From Sulfurovum sp. NBC37-1 (GTDB lineage Bacteria > Campylobacterota > Campylobacteria > Campylobacterales > Sulfurovaceae): DNA of 64,000 nt. The translations under genes were made by a program, and so were the position numbers. Numbering within the stretch: the stretch's first letter is position 1; each line of letters opens with the position of its first letter. The notes under the pieces are model-generated. The model was not told where the DNA came from, made no database searches, and saw only the letters and a list, made by a program, of their open reading frames with translations. Shown one piece after another: positions 44,927 to 54,102 of this stretch. The DNA lies in the NCBI RefSeq assembly GCF_000010345.1, contig NC_009663.1:1054001-1118000 (forward strand), in the 5' to 3' direction.

Positions 44927-45997
44927 ATGTTCAAATCTTTTCTACGGTACAAATACAAGACTCTGCTGATCCTCATATCGGCCACATCCGCCATTGCTTC
45001 GATCTTTATGATCACTGCCTTGGGGAATGGGGTCATTCAAATGTATTCATCTATGCTTAAAACAGACGGTGATATCATCGTCATGCAAAAGGGGGTGGCA
45101 GATACATTTTTCTCCGATATCAACCGTTCGTTCATTGTGCCCATTTCAAAGATAGAAAACGTCAAGTCCGCACAGGGTGTGATAGTCGGGGCAGGGGCCA
45201 TAGACACGGTGCCTATTGCAGGTATTTACGGTGTGACAGAAAACCGGTTTGCCAACTATGTCTTGAGTGAAGGGAGGTATCCCAAAGCTGGGGAGGTTGT
45301 GGTAGGGGAGAGTATCGCTTCTATTTTGACGCACCCTAAAAAGATCACCCTGATGGGAAAACCGTTCCGGGTTTCGGGCGTTTATAAAAGCGATATCGGT
45401 TTTGAGAACGGCGGTGTGGTCATCAACATAGCAGATGCCCAGAAGCTCTTCAATAAAAGTGCTTCTTTTCTGCTGGTCTCTTTGAAAAACATGGATGAGG
45501 GCACAGGTGCCGTGATCCGTCAGATAAAAGCACTGAACAAAGAGGTCGATGTCAAATCCACTACGGACTTTATAGACAATTACAACCAGTTCAAAATCAT
45601 ACGCATCTCCAGTGGGGTCATTGCCTCCATTTCCTTTTTCATGGGCTTTCTGGCGATCGTCTCTCTGATGAGTATGATGATCAACGACCGGCGTTACGAA
45701 TTCGGGATCAAACGTGCCATGGGGATCTCGCAGGCAAAGATCATCTTCGACATTGTTATCGAGGTGACAGTATTGACTCTGCTTGCCTTCGTTCTGGCCT
45801 ACGGCATCAGCCTGTTTCTTTTGGACTGGCTGCAGCATATAGAGAAATTTCAGGGGTATTTGAGCGGAGAGATAGACAGCAGACTTTTTGTTGAGCTGCT
45901 TATCGGTTCACTGCTCATGGCAGTAGTGGGTGCGCTGATCCCTGCATTCCTTGCAGCGCGTGTTGATCCTATCATACTTATCAACAGGGGGCAGTAG
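44927..45997 (+). CDS. FtsX/MacB-type ABC permease
   Basis: A 356-residue permease of the LolC/MacB/FtsX type: one N-terminal helix, a periplasmic domain of about 190 residues and three C-terminal helices. GVYGVTENRFANYVLSEGRYP and GIKRAMGISQAKI are typical. Family members move lipoproteins, act as mechanotransmitters or export small molecules. It overlaps the ATPase start by one base. Confidence 0.85.
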   Translation: MFKSFLRYKYKTLLILISATSAIASIFMITALGNGVIQMYSSMLKTDGDIIVMQKGVADTFFSDINRSFIVPISKIENVKSAQGVIVGAGAIDTVPIAGIYGVTENRFANYVLSEGRYPKAGEVVVGESIASILTHPKKITLMGKPFRVSGVYKSDIGFENGGVVINIADAQKLFNKSASFLLVSLKNMDEGTGAVIRQIKALNKEVDVKSTTDFIDNYNQFKIIRISSGVIASISFFMGFLAIVSLMSMMINDRRYEFGIKRAMGISQAKIIFDIVIEVTVLTLLAFVLAYGISLFLLDWLQHIEKFQGYLSGEIDSRLFVELLIGSLLMAVVGALIPAFLAARVDPIILINRGQ

Positions 45998-46608
45998 TGT
46001 TAAAACTTGAACATATCTCACACCATTATGACAGTGAGTCCGTATTGCACGATATCTCACTGACATTTGAAAAAAACAGTTTCAATGTCATTACGGGAGA
46101 GAGCGGAAGCGGAAAATCAACACTGCTCTCCATCGTCTCTACGCTCCTGAAGCCTTCGGAAGGGAAACTCTATTTTGACGGACTTGAGAGCGGGAAGATA
46201 GCCAATATCAACCGTTTCAGAAACGAGAATATCGGTTTTGTCTTTCAGTTCCATTACCTGATCAGCCATTTGAGTGTGTATGACAATATTGCCATGGTCA
46301 CGAAAAAACCGAAGGCTGACATCATGGCACTGCTGGCCTCACTCGATATTGCCGAACTGGCGGACAAATATCCTGACCAGATCTCCGGCGGACAGCGCCA
46401 GCGTGCTGCCATAGCCCGGGCCCTCATTAATGATCCCAAATACCTTTTTGCCGATGAACCTACGGGAAATCTGGATTCAAGGAATTCCGATAGGGTGTTC
46501 GATCTCTTGCGTCAGATCGATGCCACACGTATTGTCGTTACGCATGACAGCCATAAGATCCAATCTGCGGACAATATTATTTCACTCAAGGATGGTCGTT
46601 TATGTTGA
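45997..46608 (+). CDS. LolD-like ABC ATPase
   Basis: A 203-residue ATPase starting at GTG 45997. Walker A GESGSGKSTLL, Q-loop FVFQFHYL, signature ISGGQRQR and Walker B YLFADEPTGNLD are all present. With the preceding permease it forms a LolD/MacB-type exporter engine. The next gene starts inside its end (ATG 46602). Confidence 0.88.
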   Translation: MLKLEHISHHYDSESVLHDISLTFEKNSFNVITGESGSGKSTLLSIVSTLLKPSEGKLYFDGLESGKIANINRFRNENIGFVFQFHYLISHLSVYDNIAMVTKKPKADIMALLASLDIAELADKYPDQISGGQRQRAAIARALINDPKYLFADEPTGNLDSRNSDRVFDLLRQIDATRIVVTHDSHKIQSADNIISLKDGRLC

Positions 46609-48185
46609 AAGAACGTCTTTTGCTACACATATATTTTTCCTATGTTTTTCTTGTGCTTGCGGCTGTTTTCGGACTGCTGTATGCGCTGCAGCTCTTGGGA
46701 ATGGGCACGGAGCTGATACGTCCTGACCTGGTGCGTTCCCTGCATATCTCTTTGATGCTTTACGGATTTATCCCGTTGATGATGACACTGCTGCCCTTTG
46801 CGCTATTCGACAAAGAAGGTGTGATGACGGAAGAGTCATTCTATTATCTGGAACGCTTTTTATGGCTGTGGTATATTTTTATCATATTTATGATCTTTTC
46901 TTTATTGGCAGGCGTGACCAGAGGGTTGCCTTTTTATGATTTTCCCTATGAATTGAATGTATTGCTTGCCTTTGCCGGTCTATTTTATATTATGGCTATT
47001 TTTAAAAGTATTAAAAATTATGAGACCAAGCCGTTATGGGTAAAAGTATCGCTTGTACTGGTTATCATCAGTCCTTTTGCCCTGCTTCTTCTTATGAATC
47101 CGGACTATGGACAGGTGGAAAAGATGCTTATGGGACCACACGGGGATAATACGCTGGGAATGAGCTTCGCATTGGTCGCCATCTATTATCTTGCTATCAA
47201 ACTGGCTTCGCCAAAGCTTGCCTTTCAGACCCGCTGGCATATCCTTTGGCAGATCCCTTTGGGTTTTTATCTTCTCTCTGTACTTTATCGCTCATTTGTC
47301 GGAAATATCTCCTACAATGCGGAGTGGTTTTTGCAATACCTCACGCTGCTCTATATCCCTTTGCTTTACAGATGGTGGAAAGATGCCGGTCTGTCCGTAA
47401 AAAAGAACCTGACGCTGTTTATATCCATTTTTGCCTTCCTGTTCGCGGATGTGGAAGGGAACATTCTTTTTATTCCCCAGCTGCGTGTCCTTTTTCACCG
47501 TAATGACCTTGTGGTAGGACATGCCCATATCGCTGTGGGCATAGGGTTGCTCTTTTTAGCACTCTCCATCATAGAACCTTTTGTCAAAATCTCTCGTAGA
47601 AGGGCACTTTACCTGAGTACAATGCTGGTGCTGATGGCAGTAGTACTCAGTATCAGCGGATACGCTCAGGCCGGATTTGCTACAATGCACATGGAATTGA
47701 TGTGGACACTGCGTGCACTGTTTGGTCTTCTTTTCTTATTTGGGTTGCTATATTCAGTAAAATACTTTGATCTGTTACCTTATTTTCGAGGATTGCGAAG
47801 CATAGATGTTTACAACCTTGCAGGTTTTCTCTCTGATGGTGTCGGCGGATTGATATTGGTGCTTTTTGGTTCTTCGATCTATGCACTTATAGACCAGCAA
47901 TATACGTCAGGCTACCAGCAGATTGTTTTTGGTTTTGTAATGGGGGTAGGGTTTATCCACCTGCTTGGACTCCTTTGGAAAAAACATGCCTATGCACTTG
48001 CCGCAGCAACGGTGATAGTCCGTGTCATCACTGCTGCTGGCTTCTTCGCTTTATACAAAGCAGGTATTCTGGGTTGGATCGCCTATGCTATTGCTCTCAC
48101 AGATCTGACCTTTGTTCTGGTCTATCTGTTGTTTATGAAAAATAACGCACTTGACGGACTAAAGGTCCATACTGTAAAAAATTAA
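46602..48185 (+). CDS. CcoN-like haem-copper oxidase family protein without the HH pair
   Basis: A 527-residue protein with about 14 hydrophobic helices. Helix II has VRSLH48ISLMLYGF, like the low-spin haem ligand of CcoN and NorB. LFH299RNDLVVGH307AH309IAVG aligns with the CcoN segment SHYTDWTIGHVHAGALG, supplying both haem ligands. H180 (MGPHGDNTLG, then IYYL) lies near the first copper-B ligand. But the helix VII GPHH motif is replaced by YRSFVGNISYNAEW, so the normal copper-B site cannot form. No ccoO or ccoP is nearby. An alternative is a divergent nitric oxide reductase-like enzyme. Confidence 0.65.
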   Translation: MLKERLLLHIYFSYVFLVLAAVFGLLYALQLLGMGTELIRPDLVRSLHISLMLYGFIPLMMTLLPFALFDKEGVMTEESFYYLERFLWLWYIFIIFMIFSLLAGVTRGLPFYDFPYELNVLLAFAGLFYIMAIFKSIKNYETKPLWVKVSLVLVIISPFALLLLMNPDYGQVEKMLMGPHGDNTLGMSFALVAIYYLAIKLASPKLAFQTRWHILWQIPLGFYLLSVLYRSFVGNISYNAEWFLQYLTLLYIPLLYRWWKDAGLSVKKNLTLFISIFAFLFADVEGNILFIPQLRVLFHRNDLVVGHAHIAVGIGLLFLALSIIEPFVKISRRRALYLSTMLVLMAVVLSISGYAQAGFATMHMELMWTLRALFGLLFLFGLLYSVKYFDLLPYFRGLRSIDVYNLAGFLSDGVGGLILVLFGSSIYALIDQQYTSGYQQIVFGFVMGVGFIHLLGLLWKKHAYALAAATVIVRVITAAGFFALYKAGILGWIAYAIALTDLTFVLVYLLFMKNNALDGLKVHTVKN

Positions 48186-48199
48186 GAGAAGGATCTTTT

Positions 48200-48655
48200 A
48201 TGAAAAAATATTTACTTGCTGCTTTGGTACTCTCTGTTACATTGTTTGCGGACATTAAAGTGGGAGATGCTTTTCCGAAAATAACATTGCAGGACCAGTT
48301 TGGCAAAGCACATATGCTCTCCAGGCAGGACAGGCTCATTCTTATGGCTTTTGAAAAAGATGTTTCTATTGGACTGAGTGATTACCTTAAAAACAAAGGA
48401 AACACTTTTTTAAGTCAGTACCATGCCCGATTCATCTCAGACATAAGCAGTATGCCCTCTTTTATCACTTCCATGTTCGCGCTGCCCAAAATGAGAAAGT
48501 ATCCTTTCCCCTTGTTGCTAATTCGTGATGATTCGGGTAAAATCTTCGACAGGCGCGAAGGCAAAATAACTGTTTACACACTCAAAAATTTTAAAGTAAG
48601 CAGTGTTAAGTTTCTAACAGTAAAAGACCTTGACGCGATATTCAGGAGACCATGA
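48200..48655 (+). CDS. Exported Cys-less thioredoxin-fold protein
   Basis: A 151-residue protein with signal peptide (KKYLLAALVLSVTLFA), then a peroxiredoxin-like start (VGDAFPKITLQDQFGKAHML). No cysteine remains in the mature part, so thiol chemistry is ruled out and a structural or binding role is likelier. The middle segment FALPKMRKYPFPLLLI is conserved-looking. The gene overlaps the MBL hydrolase by four bases. Confidence 0.65.
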   Translation: MKKYLLAALVLSVTLFADIKVGDAFPKITLQDQFGKAHMLSRQDRLILMAFEKDVSIGLSDYLKNKGNTFLSQYHARFISDISSMPSFITSMFALPKMRKYPFPLLLIRDDSGKIFDRREGKITVYTLKNFKVSSVKFLTVKDLDAIFRRP

Positions 48656-49563
48656 AAACATATAGGAACGGAAAATTCAGCGGCAAATATGACAGTTCGG
48701 TCAATCTGAACTTTCTACAGATACTCAGGTGGAAACTTTTCAATCGAACTGTAGAGAAAAAGGAGATCGTGCCGCTTGAAACAGTAGACCGGTCGAAAGA
48801 GTTGCAGAGTGATGAAGACTTTATCTGCTGGCTTTCACATGCCTCTTTTCTTGTGCAATTGGGAGGCAAACGCATTCTGATAGATCCTGTGTTTGGGGAT
48901 ATTCCATTCTATAAACGACAGATACCGGATCCTTACAGTATCGAAACACTGGGAAAGATCGATTATCTGCTCATTTCCCATACCCACTATGACCATTTTG
49001 ATAAAGCTTCTCTCAAAGAAGTTTTGAAACAGAAACCTCAAGCCATAGTGCCGCTTAAAATGTCAAAATTGCTTAAAGAGATAGATCCAGAGATACAGAC
49101 CGTAGAGCTTGACTGGTATAAAAGTGTCGAAGAAGAAGGGTTAAAATTCACTTTAGTACCGGCAAAACACTGGGGAAGAAGAGGACCTTTTGACAAAAAT
49201 ACCGTACTTTGGGGTGGCTATGTGCTTGAGTGGCAGTGGAAGAGCATCTATTTCTCCGGCGATACGGCAGCCGGGGATCATTTTGAAGAGATAGGTAAAA
49301 GATTCGATATCGATGTGGCGCTATTGCCCATCGGTGCCTATAAACCAGAATTCATTATGAAGTACAATCATCTGAACCCTCAGGAAGCATTCAACGCTTT
49401 TGAACAGTTGGGTGCCAATAAGATGATCCCCATGCATTATGGTACTTTTAAACTGACTGATGAACCGCTTGATGAACCATTGCAGTGGATAGAGAAAATT
49501 GCTGATGCACATCCTGATACAGTAGTGATACTAAAACCGGGCGAAGTTTTCAATATGATATAG
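48652..49563 (+). CDS. MBL-fold hydrolase, NAPE-PLD/UlaG-like
   Basis: A 303-residue metallo-beta-lactamase-fold enzyme. ISHTHYDHFD is the main metal motif, with VPAKHWGRRG, FSGDTAAGDHF and PMHYGTF providing further ligands. The WLSHASFLVQLGGKRILIDPVF start matches NAPE-PLD-like phospholipid hydrolases. No signal peptide. Last gene of the operon that starts at 43359. Confidence 0.85.
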   Translation: MKTYRNGKFSGKYDSSVNLNFLQILRWKLFNRTVEKKEIVPLETVDRSKELQSDEDFICWLSHASFLVQLGGKRILIDPVFGDIPFYKRQIPDPYSIETLGKIDYLLISHTHYDHFDKASLKEVLKQKPQAIVPLKMSKLLKEIDPEIQTVELDWYKSVEEEGLKFTLVPAKHWGRRGPFDKNTVLWGGYVLEWQWKSIYFSGDTAAGDHFEEIGKRFDIDVALLPIGAYKPEFIMKYNHLNPQEAFNAFEQLGANKMIPMHYGTFKLTDEPLDEPLQWIEKIADAHPDTVVILKPGEVFNMI

Positions 49564-49585
49564 TCGACTTTGATTAAGATAGTCT

Positions 49586-50320
49586 TCAAAGGTACTGGTC
49601 CAGAGTGAATTTCATATCTTCATCAAGATCGAGGTTGCTTCGCATCCAGCGAAGATAACCCATATCCTCACGGGCGATCTCTTCGATATCACGGTCTTTG
49701 TATTTTCCGAATTTGAACGTTTTCATAAGAACGGGTGTCTGGGTCAGTTCTGCCATTTTCTGCATAGGGTTGACTCCCGGAAAATGCTCTTGGGTCAGTA
49801 CAACCAGCTTGGAGAGCAGCAGTTTCATCACCAGAACATCGCCGATGGCATCGTGTGCTTTGATGGTGATGCCGAGTTTCTGTGCTTCCTGTGCTTCTGT
49901 TTTGTAAAGTCCCAGTGAGTAGCGCAGGTACTGAAGTCTATGGTAGGGGCTGTCCGGCAGAAGATGTTTGGTACAGCGGACGGTGTCTATCAGCGTATAG
50001 TGGTTGACAAAGCCCTCTTTTTCCAGCATACCGAGGTCAAACGAGATATTGTGGGCGATCAGGTAGTTTTCCGTTGTATTGAGTTCCTGCACTCTTTTGG
50101 CAAAGGCAGTTTCACTGTAGGTGGGTTTGCCTGCAATGACATCGGGTGTGATGTTGTGTACCTCCATCGCCTCGATGCTGATGGGTACCTGTGTGGAACA
50201 GAGTTCGTCAAAAACTTCTATCTCATCTTTGGAATGTACGATCATTGCTCCGATCTGTATAATGCGGTCTGCTTCCTGGTTGCCGGTGGTCTCTGTGTCG
50301 AACAGTACGTATTTTGCCAT
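49586..50320 (-). CDS. DnaQ-like 3'-5' exonuclease (ExoX type)
   Basis: A 244-residue DEDDh exonuclease: FDTETTG, IAHNISFDLGML, then the HDAIGDV segment with the catalytic His and Asp. The C-terminal KFGKYKDRDIEEIAREDMGYLRWM matches the extension of exodeoxyribonuclease X-type and related proteins. It likely trims DNA 3' ends in repair. Monocistronic. Confidence 0.85.
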   Translation of the reverse strand: MAKYVLFDTETTGNQEADRIIQIGAMIVHSKDEIEVFDELCSTQVPISIEAMEVHNITPDVIAGKPTYSETAFAKRVQELNTTENYLIAHNISFDLGMLEKEGFVNHYTLIDTVRCTKHLLPDSPYHRLQYLRYSLGLYKTEAQEAQKLGITIKAHDAIGDVLVMKLLLSKLVVLTQEHFPGVNPMQKMAELTQTPVLMKTFKFGKYKDRDIEEIAREDMGYLRWMRSNLDLDEDMKFTLDQYL

Positions 50321-50430
50321 TTTGAGTCCTATTATATAAGTGAAGAATCATATCAGATTTTATCTGACAACCCCCAACTCTAAATCACACATGGTATAAT
50401 AATTCCCATTCTTACACAGGAGCGCAATGC

Positions 50431-50889
50431 ATGACAATGGATGCACAAGTTATAGAACATATGATGAACCCGAAAAATTACGGTTCTCTGCCCGGTACGA
50501 ATGCCGAAGGTATGGGAAAGAATCCGGAGAACGGTGAGAAAGTGGCTATCTATATGAGAGTCGAAACCGATGAGGAAGAACCCTATATCGGCGATATCAA
50601 ATTTCAGGCCATAGGCTGTACGACGACCGTAGTGGCCGGCTCCATGCTGACCGAAGAGGCCAAGGGACTTAATCTCAACGGTGCCTACAATCTTGTGGAT
50701 GCAACGATGAAGCTGCTCGAGAAGCTTCCCGCTGAAGATGCCGCCTGTTCTGAAATGGTCGCCCTGGCGATCAAAGCCGCAGTCGATACCTATGTGAAAC
50801 GACAGGAAGACCCGTCATATCCGGTGATCACTTATCAGGTGGCAAACTCCTGTGTGCCCAAAGAAGAAAATAAAGAAGAAGGAAAGTAA
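50431..50889 (+). CDS. IscU/NifU-type scaffold lacking one cysteine ligand
   Basis: A 152-residue protein of the NifU N-terminal/IscU fold. Two of three cluster cysteines are present (IGCTTTVVAGSML and AACSEMVALAIKA). The first, normally in a PACGD-type loop, is replaced (KNPENGEKVA). A C-terminal cysteine (NSCVP) could compensate. A TATAAT lies at about 50395 and GGAG before the start; the ferritin-like gene follows immediately. Confidence 0.75.
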   Translation: MTMDAQVIEHMMNPKNYGSLPGTNAEGMGKNPENGEKVAIYMRVETDEEEPYIGDIKFQAIGCTTTVVAGSMLTEEAKGLNLNGAYNLVDATMKLLEKLPAEDAACSEMVALAIKAAVDTYVKRQEDPSYPVITYQVANSCVPKEENKEEGK

Positions 50890-50890
50890 A

Positions 50891-51724
50891 ATGAAGACAG
50901 TGGCGATAAAAACACATGAAGCATGGCTTGCTACACTGATGGCGGGCTTTATGAGCAAAACAGAGAACAAACAGGTTCTTTTCGACTTCTCAGACATCCT
51001 TTTCCGGCACTTTACCTGGCTTGAAAATGAAATGATAACATTGAACGAATCGTATAGTTATGACAGGGATGCCATACCGATAAAGGTGGAAAAACTGAGT
51101 GATATGTTAAATGACATTGTAAAAAGGCTTGAAGAGATCGATCTGCAGCTTTTGAGTTCGCCGGACAAAGAGCTTGATAGCAGAATAAGCAGCGATATTC
51201 ACTATATGGTCGATGTATTGAAAAAAATGAAGGATGAAAGAGTCACGGCATTCAGTATGGAACGCAAATTTCCCGGCATAGAACTCACGGAAGAAGCGAC
51301 GGATGCACTGACCCTCTTTTTGTTTGAAGAGACTTATAAAGAGTATGAACTCATTATGATCTACAACTATCTCAAAGCACACAGTAACGATGCCTATATG
51401 AACAGGATCTTCCAGATACTTATCGATGAAAGTTTTTTCCATCTCAAAAGCTTTGGTGATATGGGCGCAAAAATGGGAATTTTGGCTGTACCGCGTGTAG
51501 TGATGAAAGAGCTGTATCAGGTTGCAGATGTAGTACAGTTCCTTAAAGACGGCATTAATGAAGAGCTTGCAGCCAAAGAAGAGTGCAAAAAGCTCTCTGA
51601 AGCGGTAGCGAAAGACAGTGATGAGTTGGCAAAGTTTTTCGATTTTATCAATCATCAGGAGAATTACCATATCTCACTGATGACGGACGCTTTGGCACAC
51701 TATGCGAAGGCAGCGAATGGCTAA
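50891..51724 (+). CDS. Probable ferritin-like helical protein
   Basis: A 277-residue helical protein. The spacing of acidic and His residues (FSDILFRHFTWLENEM, FEETYKEYELIMIYNYLK, LIDESFFHLKSFGDMG, NHQENYHISLM) suggests a ferritin-like di-iron bundle. ATG 50891 with AAGGAAAG is preferred over 50852, which lies inside the scaffold gene. Its position one base after an iron-sulfur scaffold supports an iron link. The family is not certain. Confidence 0.55.
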   Translation: MKTVAIKTHEAWLATLMAGFMSKTENKQVLFDFSDILFRHFTWLENEMITLNESYSYDRDAIPIKVEKLSDMLNDIVKRLEEIDLQLLSSPDKELDSRISSDIHYMVDVLKKMKDERVTAFSMERKFPGIELTEEATDALTLFLFEETYKEYELIMIYNYLKAHSNDAYMNRIFQILIDESFFHLKSFGDMGAKMGILAVPRVVMKELYQVADVVQFLKDGINEELAAKEECKKLSEAVAKDSDELAKFFDFINHQENYHISLMTDALAHYAKAANG

Positions 51725-52532
51725 GCATTTTACATCTGTCATTTCACACTATTTCGGGAAATTCGCTTCAAAGGAGTTTCCCGCATCTATACAGTGTTTT
51801 ATCAATACTTCATACGTAAAACTGATGGGCCTGGACATGAGTGAGTTCAGAGAGCCGTGCAGCTACAAAACGCTCAATAAACTTTTTACCAGGGCACTGG
51901 AAAAGCCGCGGGTACTTCCGGAAGATGAAAACATATTGATTTCAGGGGTAGATGCGCTCATTACCGATGCCGGAACGATCAAAGAGGGTAAAGCCTATCA
52001 GATCAAAGGGATGCGTTACAGCATAGAGGGACTTTTCGGAGAATATCATCAGGAAGCCGCGGCAAAAGTGGAAGGAGGGGAGTTTATAAACTTTTATCTC
52101 TCTCCTAAAGATTATCACCGATATCACATTCCGATGCGTCTGAAAGTGAACAGTCTGACGCATATACCGGGGAAACACTACCCGGTGAACTTTCCTCTGC
52201 TTCGCAATATGAAGGACCTTTTCATAGAAAATGAAAGAGTGGTCATCGAATGTGAAGATGAAAAAGGAAGAGTGCAGGTACTTGTACTTGTAGCAGCGCT
52301 CAATGTAGGGCAGATGGTCGTTACCTTTGAAGAGAAGGTCAGAACGAATTCCGAGATAAGAGAACCGGTCCATTATACCTATGAAGATCTATGGGTGGAG
52401 AGAGGGGAATTCTACGGATGGTTCGAAATGGGTTCCACCATTCTGACCTTCTCTGAAAAAGGGAGTATCGTCCCCGAAATCGCTATCAATCAGAAAGTCT
52501 CATATGGTGATGCCCTGGGTAGAATTTGTTAA
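51717..52532 (+). CDS. psd: Phosphatidylserine decarboxylase
   Basis: A 271-residue proenzyme that makes phosphatidylethanolamine in the membrane. FYLSPKDYHRYHIP holds the catalytic His, and the autocleavage site is in WFEMGSTILTF (usual form LGST), producing the pyruvoyl subunit. ATG 51717 overlaps the preceding gene by eight bases; the upstream ATG at 51702 would extend that overlap. Confidence 0.93.
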   Translation: MAKHFTSVISHYFGKFASKEFPASIQCFINTSYVKLMGLDMSEFREPCSYKTLNKLFTRALEKPRVLPEDENILISGVDALITDAGTIKEGKAYQIKGMRYSIEGLFGEYHQEAAAKVEGGEFINFYLSPKDYHRYHIPMRLKVNSLTHIPGKHYPVNFPLLRNMKDLFIENERVVIECEDEKGRVQVLVLVAALNVGQMVVTFEEKVRTNSEIREPVHYTYEDLWVERGEFYGWFEMGSTILTFSEKGSIVPEIAINQKVSYGDALGRIC

Positions 52533-52547
52533 AAAAGGAGAAATAGG

Positions 52548-53456
52548 ATGCTAATGGTCAAAGAGATACAGGAATACGCACAGATACGTACGAAGGCAAG
52601 GGCCTACCTCTGTTACATCATGAGCCGGAACATCTCCCAGAACATGGAGAACGGTACGCTTGAAAGTGTCATAAAAAAAATTGAACATCTGCAGGAAGCT
52701 CTGCCGCAGAGTGAAGTGATCTACGCCATTGACGGTAACGGCATACAGATCATAGACAACATTTCCAAAAATCCGAAACTAAGAGGTTTTGGAAAAGGTG
52801 AAGACCGGAGCGACCGTGCCTACTACTACAAAACGCTTCAGGAACACCGATGTATGCTGACCGACCCGTACCCTTCACTTGTCAGCAATGCTCTGGTCGT
52901 GACGGCAACATTCCCTCTGTATGACAAAGACGACAATCTTCTGGCAATCATCTGTGTTGATATCACACTGAAGAATATTTTGAAAATGGTACATCCCAGT
53001 TCGATTGATTCGAATTTCGGAATACTTAGCAAATGGATATATACCGCTTTTGCCGCTGCACTTTTTGCCGTAGCACTGCTGCTTTTCTTTAAGGGAGTTG
53101 CAGATTTTCTTCATTTTGGAGTAAACTTTTCTGATATCGATATCAACAAGATCTTCAAATCTACCATTCTTCTGACCCTCTCTCTGGCGATCGTCGATCT
53201 GACCAAAGCGATCTTCGAAGAGGAGGTCCTCGGACGGGTCAAAAAGAAGGAGTCCACGGATGATACCCATCAGACGATGGTACGATTCCTGGGTTCCATC
53301 ATCATAGCGCTTTCCATCGAAGCACTGATGCTGGTCTTCAAGTTTGCCTTGACCGATCCGGGAAAACTGCTTTATGCGGTCTATCTTCTTGTCGGTATCG
53401 GTGTGCTCATTCTTTCTCTTTCAGTTTATCTGAAAGTCAACCAGAAAAATAAGTAA
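52548..53456 (+). CDS. PDC (Cache) sensor membrane protein
   Basis: A 302-residue protein with a PDC/Cache-like ligand-binding region (about 20-155; VIYAIDGNGIQIIDNIS and RSDRAYYYKTLQEHRCMLTDPY are typical) followed by four hydrophobic helices from about 165. No kinase, GGDEF or methyl-accepting domain is attached, so the output is unknown. AAAGGAG upstream. No N-terminal membrane segment is evident, so the domain may face the cytosol. Confidence 0.7.
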   Translation: MLMVKEIQEYAQIRTKARAYLCYIMSRNISQNMENGTLESVIKKIEHLQEALPQSEVIYAIDGNGIQIIDNISKNPKLRGFGKGEDRSDRAYYYKTLQEHRCMLTDPYPSLVSNALVVTATFPLYDKDDNLLAIICVDITLKNILKMVHPSSIDSNFGILSKWIYTAFAAALFAVALLLFFKGVADFLHFGVNFSDIDINKIFKSTILLTLSLAIVDLTKAIFEEEVLGRVKKKESTDDTHQTMVRFLGSIIIALSIEALMLVFKFALTDPGKLLYAVYLLVGIGVLILSLSVYLKVNQKNK

Positions 53457-53464
53457 GAGAGAGA

Positions 53465-54088
53465 ATGAAGTCCAAACTGATCATATTCGATATGGACGGC
53501 ACTTTGGTGAACTCATCACTCACCATTGCCAACGCCATCAACTATGTACGTCAGAACCTCGGCTTCGAGCCGATGGAACAGGCGTACATCCTCAAGCATG
53601 TCAATGACCATACCATCAATCCTGCACAGTTCTTCTACCATTCCAAACGCTTCGATCCGGACCATGAAAGATGGTTCTCGGAGTATTACACGAAGAACCA
53701 TGAAAAAGAGCTGGTACTTTATGACGGGATCAGAGAGCTTCTCGACGCTTTGAAAGAGGAGGGGCATGCACTTGGCGTAGCCACAAACGCCTACCGCGGT
53801 TCCACCATCGAGTCGCTGACACACCTTGGGGTCCATGATCATTTCGATGCCATAGCCTGTTACGACGATGTTTCGCAGGGTAAACCCCACCCGGATATGC
53901 TCTATAAAATACTCGATGAGACGGGAATGGAGAAGAACAGAGCACATTTTGTCGGTGATGGCCCCAGGGATGAGATGGCAAGTCAGAGGGCAGGGATCCC
54001 CTACACGATGGTCGACTGGGGATTTACGGATCATACCAATGCGGTAAGGTCAGTGGAGGAGCTTAAAAAGATACTGCTCGAACGATAA
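53465..54088 (+). CDS. HAD-family phosphatase
   Basis: A 207-residue HAD hydrolase resembling phosphoglycolate phosphatase. Motif I is FDMDGTLVNSS, motif II GVATNAYRG (Thr for the usual Ser/Thr), a Lys in GKPHPDM and motif III FVGDGPRDEMAS. A four-helix cap lies between I and II. It follows the PDC protein by eight bases. Confidence 0.85.
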   Translation: MKSKLIIFDMDGTLVNSSLTIANAINYVRQNLGFEPMEQAYILKHVNDHTINPAQFFYHSKRFDPDHERWFSEYYTKNHEKELVLYDGIRELLDALKEEGHALGVATNAYRGSTIESLTHLGVHDHFDAIACYDDVSQGKPHPDMLYKILDETGMEKNRAHFVGDGPRDEMASQRAGIPYTMVDWGFTDHTNAVRSVEELKKILLER

Positions 54089-54102
54089 TTGTAACGATCG
54101 GA

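Noticed and set aside
44927-46608. MacB-type antibiotic exporter
   Set aside because: No MacA or TolC gene is adjacent; the split permease/ATPase fits LolCD/FtsX types as well.
46602-48185. Canonical cbb3 oxidase subunit I
   Set aside because: No ccoO, ccoQ or ccoP follows and the copper-B HH pair is missing.
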